Assembly: GCF_949628215.1 (NCBI RefSeq)
Contig: NC_134297.1
Location: 2,356,001-2,420,000 of the forward strand
DNA from: Phalacrocorax aristotelis
Taxonomy: Eukaryota > Chordata > Aves > Suliformes > Phalacrocoracidae
Direction of reading: 5' to 3'
Length of the DNA stretch: 64,000 nt
This document shows, one piece after another, positions 14,681-24,600 of the stretch (position 1 is its first letter; every line of letters begins with the position of its first letter). The notes under the pieces are model-generated. The model did no database searches, had not been told where the DNA came from, and worked only from the letters and a program-made list of their open reading frames with translations. The position numbers were made by a program, and so were the translations under genes.

Positions 14681-15509
14681 ACCCCACCTCCTCCAGCCCC
14701 GGCAGTGGCTTTCGGCCTGCCGGCGGCCTGGCCAGCGTGACCCCCCCAGAGTCGGGGCTTGTCACGGCATTTGCCCCTTGGCCACCCGTGAGGCCCCTTG
14801 GCACGTTGAGGCCCCCCCGCCCCCCTCGGCCTCCGTGCAGCCCGGGGGGCAGGTCTGAGCCTCTCCTCTCCTGCTCGGGGGTAGGGATGGCTCCCCAGAC
14901 ATTGGCTGCACAGAGCTCGCGCTCTCTCTTCCGGGAAGTTCTGGTTTTCCCTGTCCGAGTCAGTGTCTGTGTCTGTGTCTGCATCCATGTGAGCGAGCGA
15001 GTGAATGAGCTTCTTGTTTAGGCCCTTGTTAAAAGTGCTGCAGCGTACTTAGCTCAACTTCCCGGGAGGGAAAGAGGGGCTCTGTGCAGCAACAGGGGGG
15101 TCCCCTCTGAGCCCACGAGCGGAGGGGGAGTCTGGGCTTGCCCTTTTCCCTTCTCTCTAAGGACGGAGCAAAGCCGCTTAGTCGTAGCGCGGGCAAGGCG
15201 ACCAGCCTGTAGTCAGGGCCTGCGTCTCTGCCTGCGTGGCTGCCTGTCCTGCTGGCGAGCTGCCAGCGTGCCAGCCCCGAGCCGTGGAGCCCTCTGTCCT
15301 GTCCCCAGGAGCAGCCCGAGCCGCTGTAAGCAGGGCTGGGGAGGCTGCTTTAGCCAGCCAACAGGAACGAGCCCTCCCTCGCCCTTTAGAGGGTGCAGGT
15401 TGAGGGAGAGCTGTGCCCAAGGGCGCAGTCCCGCCTTTGGCGCTGCTTTTGGAAGTTGCGTCTTCTTAACACAGAAGTGGAAAGGATTCTAAAAATCTAG
15501 GGAACGGCA

Positions 15510-16140
15510 TTGAGCCAGGTACCTCCCCCAGACGCATAAAAACCATCCCAGATGCGCCAAGGATGCTCTTCTGTGACTGCAGCCCCCGTGGCAGGGAGGT
15601 CCCTTTGCCCAGAGCACCTTTCTCTTTCCCCTTCTTCAGCCCGCCGCCCCTCCTCTTGCTCGCTCTTGCCCTGCAGTTCCACACACAATGGATGCCTCTT
15701 TCTTTCCTTCTTTCTTCTCCAGGAGCTGTTGCCAAGGAAGGAGGGCGCGGTCAAGCGCCAGCTCCTCCGCCTGGGGGACAGAGTGGTGCCGGTCCCCAGA
15801 GGGACCTCCCCGCAGCGCTTCCTGACCCCCGGCCATCCTTCCCCCCCCCCGCCCCCTGCCCCCCCCGGCTCAGCCATCTTAGACCCGCTTTTCTCACCCT
15901 TGGGCACTGTGGTGCCCGGCAGCCTGGAGGCTTAAAGGGCAGAGGCCCCAGCCCTGCTTCTGGGGTGGCGGCCCAGCTCAGGGCAATAAAAGGGCTTCCC
16001 AGTGCTAGGGCTGCCCGGGAAGGACCTGGGCCCTGCTTGCAGGCACATCCCCGATGCCCGGAACGGGCCCCTTCCCCCCAGCCTCCCGCCTTCCCTGGTG
16101 CTTCTCTCTCTCCCAAGCTGCTTTTGGGGCTGAGGGCAGA
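15510..16140 (-). repeat. Exon-like cassette C; right arm of the inverted repeat
   Basis: Read on the minus strand from 16140 this starts TCTGCCCTCAGCCCC and passes through GGCGGGAGGCTGGGGGGAAG, AAAGCGGGTCTAAGATGGCT and GAGGCATCCATTGTGTGTGG. It reaches AGAAAGGTGCTCTGGGCAAA, parallel to cassette B. The arms are roughly 600 bases with about 1 kb between them, so the region can fold as a large imperfect stem. An AATAAA at about 15984 on the + strand is a by-product of this copy. Confidence 0.75.
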
Positions 16141-16199
16141 GGGAAAGGGGACCAGGGCATGGCAGGGCAGGGCATGGCAGGGCAGGGCAGCACAGCAGA
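16141..16199 (+). repeat. Short GGCAGGGCAGGGCAT tandem repeat
   Basis: A few head-to-tail copies of GGCAGGGCA(T) words lie next to cassette C. This is a local simple repeat in GC-rich DNA. Confidence 0.7.
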
Positions 16200-16735
16200 T
16201 TTAGGGTGGCAAGCACCACTTGCAGGCCCCAGACACCAGCCACTTTCCAACCAGCTGCTCCGCACTGAAGCAGCAGCTTCTCTCAAGTGATGAGGAACCC
16301 ACCTCAGGAAGTTTTTCCGCCCAAGCCCCCAAAACCCCACAGGAAAAGCCCTTGCCAAAGTCACCAACCACCGCTGCCGATTCACCTGCCTCCAGGGCAG
16401 AAAGTGCCCAGCACTCTTGATAGTGCTCATCTGGCAGCCTGCGTGGGGTGACCGCCCCGTTAGCGGGGTGTGGGTTAGGGTGCCCCTGAATCGGAGAGAA
16501 GGAGCCTCCGTGGGCCTTTGGGACTAGGGCCACCCTGTAAGCCGGGGCCCGGCCAGTGCCCTGGAGTCCCGGGCGCTTTGTGGTCCAGGCGGCGGCTCGA
16601 GCCCCCTGTAAGCAGGGGCGCAGCCTCTTTGGCCGCCGCCTTGCGTGCCCAGCTTGCTTTGCCCGGGGTGCCCGCCTCCGAGCCCAGCTCCAGCACCGGC
16701 CAGAACTCCACAGGTGGCAGCAGTGATGCCCAGGG

Positions 16736-17060
16736 GAGCACCAATTCGGTGAGAAAAGCCAATCGGATCAGTGATGTTTTTGCGGGGGGTGGGAGGATGG
16801 CCTGGGACCGGGTGGTGCTGTGCAGAGCCCTCTCAGTGTCCCCCTCTCCTCTAGGTGGAGGAGCAGCAGTTTCTCAGTCCTGACAGCGTCCTCCTGCTTT
16901 TGCAGCAGCTGCTGGTGGAGAAGGAAGAAGAGGCATCCATTGTGTGTGGAAGGAACTGCAAGGCAAGAGGAAGTGAGAGGAAGACCAGCAGCAGGCTGAA
17001 GAAGGGGCAAAGGAAAGGTACTCCTGGGAAGGGGATCTCTGAGTTCAGGCTGCAGTTACC
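16736..17060 (+). repeat. Exon-like cassette D, the copy with the best splice-like signals
   Basis: It starts with the same GAGCACCAATTCGGTGAGAA as cassette A (donor-like CG|GTGAGA at about 16747). A good acceptor CTGCTTTTGCAG precedes CAGCTGCTGGTGGAG near 16904. The exon-like block of about 115 bases stays open (QQLLVEKEEEASIVCG onward, basic and Ser/Lys-rich) and ends AAAG|GTACTC near 17019. The open frame may be chance; I recognise no protein domain. Confidence 0.7.
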
Positions 17061-17142
17061 TAAAGCATACCTGGCCCTTTGGGGATGTTTTCTTGGCCTC
17101 TGGAGCAGGTACTTGGCTAGTTGCAGTTCCCGAGATTTTTAG

Positions 17143-17480
17143 AAGCTCCTTCGATTGTGCATTAAGATGACATGACTTCCCAAAGTTGTCTCAAAACCAC
17201 ATTTTGTACATTGATGTTGCTGCACTAGTTGTGGGGAGGGGAAGGGCTCTGCAGGCACCTGAATGTCTTCTGAGGCTTGGTGCATGCTGAGGAATGGGTA
17301 CTGGAGAGCAGGGATTTTGAAGTGGTTTCCCTGTTCTGAATGCTTCTCTTTCAGCACCTGTGCAGGGGAGGAAGCTGCTGGGCCTCAGCCTCTGGAGGAA
17401 CGCATTTCTCCTTTCTATCTGGGAACAGCTTCTGTCCACATCCTTTTCCAAGCTATTGAGTTCTGGGGGTACCCAATAAA
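17143..17480 (+). other. Possible 3' end of an uncharacterised + strand transcript
   Basis: After cassette D the GC content drops. At about 17341-17354 there is an acceptor-like TGCTTCTCTTTCAG, and 120 bases later an AATAAA at 17475-17480, about 330 bases before the ALG9 start codon. With the donor- and acceptor-like signals in the cassettes and the CpG island at 11.8 kb, this fits a spliced noncoding RNA ending just before ALG9. This is inference from signals only. Confidence 0.3.
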
Positions 17481-17539
17481 ATGCGTTCTCCAGCTGCAAG
17501 TTCTCCGTTTCGCTCTTTCCTCCTCGGGCACGACGTGCA

Positions 17540-18110
17540 GGCTGGCAGAGCACCCACCACCGCGGCGCTACCACGGTCACGCAGGTGTGTGATAGGGAGA
17601 GCCGCGAACAGTCCTGCCGCCGCGGGTGGGCGAGGGCATTTTCCTCCGGGCCAAGCGCCTGCGCGCACCAGCACCCCCGTTCCCGGGAGGAGCGCGTGGC
17701 CGAGGCGCGCGCCTGTGCCCACACCCGGCATGGCGGCCGGCGGCTTCGGCACCACTCTCGTTCCGTCCGCGGGGACGGTAGCGAGCGGGCGCTCGGCTTC
17801 CCGTACTCGGCATGGCCGCCAAGGGGGCCCGGCAGCGGCCGCGGGCTGGCGGCTGCGGGGAGCCGGGCCGGCCGCGGTCGGAGGCGGCGGGCGCGGAGGA
17901 GGCCCGCCTAGAGTAGGTGTCGGAACGGGCGGCGGGGAGCCAGGGCCGGGCTGCGCGGGGCTCCTCCGGGCTCCTGCCCTCTTCCCCGCGCGGCGTGCGT
18001 CTCGCGGGGGCGGGCTCTGCAACCGTCACTCGGGCGGGGTCGTAGCTGCCCTGCGGGGCCCGGCAGCCCCCAGGCCTGCGGGGCGGTGTGAGGTGCGAGC
18101 GGCCGCCCAG
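17540..18110 (+). promoter_or_regulatory. ALG9 CpG-island promoter and leader
   Basis: The stretch is strongly CpG-rich, spans the ALG9 first exon and extends into intron 1. No TATA box is seen, as expected for a housekeeping ER glycosylation gene. Within it an upstream ATG at 17730 opens a frame that overlaps the ALG9 start. Confidence 0.6.
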
Positions 18111-18620
18111 GCGTTTCGTAGCTGCTGGGTTTTTGTCGGTCATACGTATTCACGGCCGCGAGCGAGCCCCGCGTCGGGGTGCTGTGGTGCGTGCCCAGCC
18201 GGGTTGGCGTGTGTTGTGGAAGTGGGTCTCCCCGGTCTCTTTTCGGCGGAGCTCCTCCCGGGCCTGCGGTAGCTAGTGCGTGGCCTTGCTCTCTGTTGCT
18301 GGGGGAAGAGGGGAAGGTCCTGGGCGGCTGTCTTGCAGCGGTGGGTTCATCACTCAGGGCCGTTGCTTTGGAGCGGTGAGGGGGGATGATGTTGCTTCCT
18401 TGGGAGGGGACTGCTGTCCCCCAGAGAAAGCAGTGAATGAAAGACTCATCTGTGTTTATACAGTGCTTAAATGACAGACGTGCAAATACACTTGTCAGTT
18501 CTTTGCTGAACGTCACATTGTTAGTCTTGATCTTGTTACTGAGTCTTCTTGGTGCATATTTGTATTTTTTCTTTGGACTAGATCATCTAGGAGCAAAGCA
18601 GGGCAAGTTTGGGCCCCTGA
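17730..18620 (+). CDS. Upstream ORF overlapping the ALG9 start, about 70 aa
   Basis: ATG at 17730 sits in a context (CCGGCATGG) nearly the same as that of the ALG9 ATG at 17812 (CTCGGCATGG) but in another frame. It runs 61 codons to the ALG9 exon 1 donor at 17912. Across the splice into exon 2 (18591) it continues nine codons to TGA at 18618-18620. If transcription starts upstream of 17730, this frame would compete with ALG9 initiation. The peptide is Gly/Ala/Arg-rich and probably not functional as a protein. Its existence depends on the true transcription start, which I cannot see. Confidence 0.35.
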
Positions 18621-21600
18621 AGGATCAACAGCTTTCAAGTGTCTCATCTCAGCCAGGTTTTGTGCAGCTCTCTTAAGTAACATCTCTGATTGTGATGAGA
18701 CGTTTAACTATTGGGAACCGGTAAGTGGCTTTCTTTCCTTGGAGACACTTGGGAATTTGTAGTTGGCCTGTGCAAATGCAGATTTATCTAGAACCTTATG
18801 CTAATCTCTGTGTTTCAAAGAGAAATTCTCGTATTCAATAACTCAAAGATGGGAAATGCAAGACTGTCTACTCTGTGTGATGCATATTTATTTATTTATT
18901 TGATCTCCATTGTAGACGCACTACCTCATTTATGGACAGGGGTTTCAGACGTGGGAATACTCCCCAGCCTATGCCATCCGCTCCTATGCTTACCTGTGGC
19001 TTCATGCCTTACCAGCCTTGTTCCATGCTAGAGTTCTACAAACTAACAAGGTAAATCAGATATGTGAAAGCTTCTTTAGTGGTGAATAAACATGCATTTA
19101 GTCTGTGTCAAACAGCTGCTTTGTTTGTTGTTAGGGGTAAGAGAATTAGTGTTTACAAAACACTAAATTGTTTACAAATGCTAAGCTCCCTGTAAGGATT
19201 TGCAAGGGTTTGTGAGCTGACTTAATGAGATCCAAGTAAAAGTGATTGGGAAGTTTCAGGGCAATGCTGTCAGGCTCTGGTTTGACTGAGAAGCTGTACC
19301 AGGGAGGCTGGTAGGTCTTGGCCTTTTGGGTGTGTGCAGGCCTGGGGACACTTACCTGGCAGCCACGGACTCTCATTCACCCCTGTGAATTTCACCCTGA
19401 TGCTTTAGGAGCTTGTACTGGTTTCTATGCTAGCTATCAGTGACTGTTTTGTTTTGTTTTGTTTTTCAATAACCTGTAAAAAATAAATCAGTGTTTTGCA
19501 AACTGAACTCAGAAATGTAAGAGGAAAAGCACTGAATGTGCGTTCTGCTTGTGTATCCATTGACATACTTGGCATCTTTCTGCACAACAGAAAACAAAAA
19601 GGGGGGTAGTTCTGGTAAGTTCAGTAGGCTGTGTTCGCTTCCTGTGTTGTAAAGGACTTCAGTGTTAAAGGCTAGGCTTTGAGCTGCTGGGATCTTCAGC
19701 ATCCCTTGATGTGGGATCTGGGTCTACAAGAACAGGCTCATTCACCACTGCCAAACTTTCTCCATCCTGTTCAGAACTTTTGTCCTTGGGACTGACTTGT
19801 TAGTAATAGGTGCGTAAGCTTCATTGCAAACCTTGTTCTGACTCTGAGTGTGTCTCCTAGGTTCTTATCTTCTATTTCCTCCGATGCTTCCTGGCCTTCC
19901 TGAGCTGTATTTGTGAGCTCTATTTCTACAAGTGAGTATTAGACTCTGTCTACAGTGAAAGTTTTGGAGTAATGTGAGTAACTTATTCAGTTACTGCCAC
20001 AGGAAATACACCCTGAAGCTCACGTTTAGATGTGTCTGGTAAATTGGGCTGCTTCACAGTGAACCTCAAAAATATGTGTTCTCATGATAACTTAATGAAA
20101 TATTGGTCAGAATTCCACTGTTAGGACAAAATTGTGTTCTCAGATCAGCCACCCACATCGCCACTACAGCATTTTGTTGAGTACGCTCATTTTCTCACTG
20201 ATAACCAGCAAGCAGGGTGGAAGTGTTGTGAATTGAGCTCTGCTGGAGGAGAGGCTGGTGTTGTGTTTGCTTATCATGGTGAATTTTAGTGGAATACATT
20301 GATTGTTGCTCTCTCTAATGTGTCTGCCAATGGTGTTTACATCCACTAAAAGCAGTAGCCTGAACATACAATTATCTTGTTTAAGCTGGATATTTATTTT
20401 TACTTGCTGCCTTTTCATTTGTGACTTTCAAACTATTACCTTGCATGACTTTTCTGTTGGCAGTAGTCTGGTTTTAGGGAAGTGACCATCATGTGAGCAT
20501 GATGGGGTTTTGTGAGGGGTGAAAATCTTAGGTAGATTGATGTTGCTACAGCGCTGCAGACTCCCTGAGTTCCTGAGATTTGCACAAGCATAACTGACAC
20601 TGGTAAAAGCCAAGTTTCTTCTAGAGTTTCGCATTAGTGTAACTTGTGAGGGTCTGAAATCCCAGGCCAGAGGCAGTCATACTGCTCTTCAGGTTGCCTT
20701 CAGTGGCTGAGTAACAAGAAACACCCACCTTAAAGCTCTCAGGATGCTCCATGGATTGTTTGTGGTTCTGCATGCATTGGGTACTGTTCTTTTATGTTTA
20801 TTACTGAGAATACTTTATTACTGTTTATTACTGAGAATACTTTTGTGGTCTCTAATGCTCTCTTGCTTCCTTAGGGCTGTGTGTAAGAAGTTTGGCCTAC
20901 ATGTCAGCCGGCTGATGTTGGCCTTCTTAGTACTCAGTACTGGGATGTTTTGCTCATCTGCAGGTAAGTTTGCTTATCAATGACTCTAGCAGTTACTTTG
21001 TCCATAGCAAACCAAAGACAGGTCCAGAGAGAAGAAAATCCACAGCACTGAGATATCTCTCTAGCTCTAGTTTGTTGTATTCTGTTGCGGGTATTTGTTA
21101 TGGCAGGTGTGATGACAGAGTAAGTGTTGATTCAAATGATGCTCCCTGCGTCACTGTCTTGTACCTTTCCATTTCCAGGGCATGTTGCTGCCTCCAGCCT
21201 CTCTGCAATGGGCCGTGCCTTTTAAACATGGGTCTCGGCCTACCATCCTTGAACATATTTTAATCCAAGAAAAGAGGGTCATGTTTTGGTATTGTCATTT
21301 GCCTTTGCATCCTGTTCCCGCTGGCTGGTTGTACCTGTTTGCCTAGCCAACCACTGTAAGATTTATAAAACACCTGCTGTAGGTATTGAGTAAAGTGCAA
21401 AGAGAGCCTTTGAGCAAAGGTTTTCTGTGTTGTGTGCATATATAAACTAAAAGGGAAATGCCACAACTTATGAATGCTGAGATTTCCTGTTTTATCCTTT
21501 TTTGTTTATGGTGAGTGGAGAAAGGATTTTTCCTTCATTGTTTTTGCAGTGTCATAGGTCTCCGCATTCTTCACTTCCCACCAGTCTCTGCCGAATTGTT

Positions 21601-24600
21601 TCAGAGACTGTACCCAGCCAGCTCACACTTTCTGCTGTCAGTTCAGCAGGTGCGTTTCATTTTTTTCAACATAGCAGAATATAGAGGGTGCAGCAAGTGT
21701 CACAAGTGGTAACTGTGGATGCTGTCAACTGGTTACCACTGCTAAGTGCCACCGAAGAAAAAGGCCTTCATACATAAAAGATGTATTTCTGGTCTTGGCA
21801 GAACAAAAAATAAATTAAATTTTTTTTTTTTTACTTTCACTGGAATGAGAGTGTCCAGTATAACATCCCAGCTCCAGTGGAATGAATGAGAGATGATTAG
21901 CCTTATCTTGGCCTCATGCATTTTTCCTGCTGTGGGAGAGCTATGCTAACCCCTTTCTTTCCTTGTGTTGCAGCCTTCCTCCCAAGCAGTTTCTGCATGT
22001 ACACCACAGTGATTGCCATGACTGGCTGGTATATGGACAAGACTTCTGTAGCAGTGCTGGGGGTGGCTGCTGGAGCTCTTCTGGGCTGGCCTTTCAGTGC
22101 GGCTCTTGGGTAAGGAGAGGAGGGCTCAGGAATTTTGCACCTTGTCAAACGTTTCTTGCCTGATTGGGGAGAATGTAAGGGCTGGAGGAGGAAATTAGCA
22201 GCTGAGCTGCCAGTTTAGTCCAGGATCATTGATACAGGCTTCCATAGCCTGATTTCTTTGCTTTTGAAAATTAGGTTGGGAAGACTTCCTGACCCTGATA
22301 CACTGAGAGTAAGACCTGAGTTGGATGACTGGGATATGGAGTAGAAGCAGAGCCCAGTGAAGTGATGGTTCTCTTCCAGCTACTGCCCTGCTTGTTTTGA
22401 AGGGGCAGGAAAACCTGCAGTGGGAAAGACAAAGTCTTCAGTTGATACCTGGTCTCTCTTTCAGGCTTCCTATTGCCTTTGACTTGTTGATAGTGAAGCA
22501 GAGGTGGAAAAGCTTCCTGAACTGGTGTGTTGTGTCATTGATCCTGTTTTTGGTAAGTGCCTGTAAAAATGCAGAGGGCATGGATTGGCCTTGCAATAGA
22601 AGGGGTGGGTTCCCTTAAGATTATCACATGGCGTTTTTGGGCAGCCCAGCCAAAAGTTTCTGGCACTTTAAATAATAGATGCTTTCTTCCAGGTGCCCTT
22701 GGTAGTTGTGGACAGCTATTACTATGGGAAGCTGGTAGTTGCACCTCTCAACATTGTTTTATACAATGTCTTCACCTCTCACGGACCTGATCTCTATGGT
22801 GAGTTTAAGATAACAAGCCAGGAATGGTGTCAGCGGTTTTCTTGCTACTGACTTGCTACCGAGACCCACCAGGTCTTTATTGCCAGTCCTTTTTTTGACA
22901 TACTCTAAAGCAAAAGCAGCCCGTTCCAAAGGGCTGCAGTTCCAGTTTTTGCCACAGGATGTTTCTCTCGAGCTGGGAATCTGCAGGCTATTGGCAGATT
23001 TCTCCATGCTGTAAGTGAAGCTGCTTGTGGTCACTTTCAAGTTCTGTAAACCGTTCTGAGTTGTCTCAGAGTCACAGCAGAGAACTGTTAGTAGCAAACG
23101 TGTCTGGATGCTTTGAGTGCAGTGGGCACAAGTGACACGTGTGTGTCAGCTTTAATCGACTTCTTGGCTGTTCTTCACAGTCAGGGTGCAGAACCTTGGG
23201 AAAGTAGGTAACAGAAACTGCAGAATCCATAGTTCACATTTGGTCTTTGCAGACTTCCTGAGTCCATGCTGACCCTTGGGAATCTCCTTGCTTCTTGGCA
23301 GCCTATGGCCTGGGCTTTGCTGGCAGCAGAATCTGAGGTTACCATAAAGGCATCTAATCTGCAGGCAAATCATCTGCTTATGAGGGGTTCCCTGGTACTG
23401 GCCATTTAGCATACTGTGTGACCCAAATCTCTGGTCTGAACCTTAATGGTAATGCTGTGGTTTTTGTTTGGAAGCTGCCACTGCACTACGTTGTTCATAT
23501 CATGTAATTCTAAAGCTGAAGAGAACAACAGTGTGTTATTTCTAGCAGGCCTTCAGAGGGTCTGCTGGTGGAGACTTCAGAGAGCTCAGGGTGCAGGGTC
23601 CCTGCATCACGTCTGTCATCTGTTTAAGCCCTGTCGAGATACTCTAGGAGGGATTCAGCAGTGGTTAGCAGCAAGGCTTCCTCTGGCCACATCCTGCAGG
23701 CCATATTTGTTGGTTCATTTGAAGGGCTGTTTTGGGTGGTGCTGAGTGGTGATTTGTTACTTGTGCTGTGGCACAGCAGGGCAACAGCTGCTTTGCCATG
23801 GTTCTTCATCTCTGCAGGAAGGCTCTGAAGTCTGTTGCTGTCAATTTTCAGTAAGGAAGCTTCAGGCTCTGTCTCTGATAGGTTTTGGCATGGGCCTTGT
23901 GCCTGACCTTTTCCACACTGGTGCATGAGTTATTTCCAGAAGCCTCCAGGGACCAATCTATTCTGAAGTGTTTTATTCATAGTGACATTCATATAACATC
24001 CTCAGGCTAGTAAAAGAGCTTGCTTGAAATTTTTCTTGAATGCAATGTGGCCAGGACAACGCTGTGTGTTTAGAGAGCTTCAAAACACTTGGGAAAAATA
24101 ACACCACCAGGGGAGATGAAAGGCTGGCCAATCCCTTTTGGCTTCGGAGCTGGCATTTCCCAACTTTCACATGATGGGAGCAGGAACTACTGGAGGTTGC
24201 AGTCATCAACCCATATCGTCTTCAATGTAAGCATTGCAGTATGTTTCCTTTGCCTGCAGACTGGAGTTCTGGAGACTTAGTTTGATTTTTTTCTTTTTTT
24301 TTGTCTTTAGAAATACACTGCTTCTGGATAAATACAGTCTGTGCGATGAAAATTTCCATGGGGTGATTAAGTTCCGGTAGCCTAGGAACTAGGCTGTAGT
24401 AGCTTCTAAGCATATATCCCTAAGCCTGACTCTGAGACTTTGGGATGTTTCTGTTTACATATGTTCTAAGAAAGCACAATTTGTGACAAAAGTTTTGTCC
24501 CGGTTCCTGTGATCAGAGCCTTGGCTGTGACCTGCAGTGCAATGGCACTTTGGGAGGCTTTGTTCAGCTTGGGTGGAATGTGCTGGAGCTGTTAATCTGA

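Larger units (their letters stand above)
13493..16618 (+). repeat. Dispersed CCTGTAAGCAGGG-like motif, about 14 copies
   Basis: Copies with small changes lie near 13493, 13577, 13681, 13758, 13816, 14007, 14515, 14581, 14653, 15206, 15322, 16030 (minus), 16533 and 16604. The core CCTG-TAAG-CAGG is a dyad with a 4-base centre and contains GTAAG, the intronic side of a 5' splice site. Spacing is irregular, from about 60 to over 500 bases. The motif occurs both inside and between the cassettes, so it is not simply a by-product of cassette duplication. Confidence 0.7.

Noticed and set aside
14311-15021. 236-aa + strand frame across cassette B
   Set aside because: It runs through repeat, motif copies and a (GTCTGT)n tract, and its parts are not in one frame in the sister copies. 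No domain is seen, so I treat it as repeat DNA.
13106-17060. Calling the cassette cluster a retroviral or other viral element
   Set aside because: I see no LTR pair, primer-binding site, capsid, polymerase or envelope-like frame. The exon-like signals do not require such an origin.
17730-17811. ATG at 17730 as the ALG9 start
   Set aside because: It is out of frame with exon 2 in the ALG9 reading. Only the ATG at 17812 gives the phase-2 join into [11 protein letters not shown].
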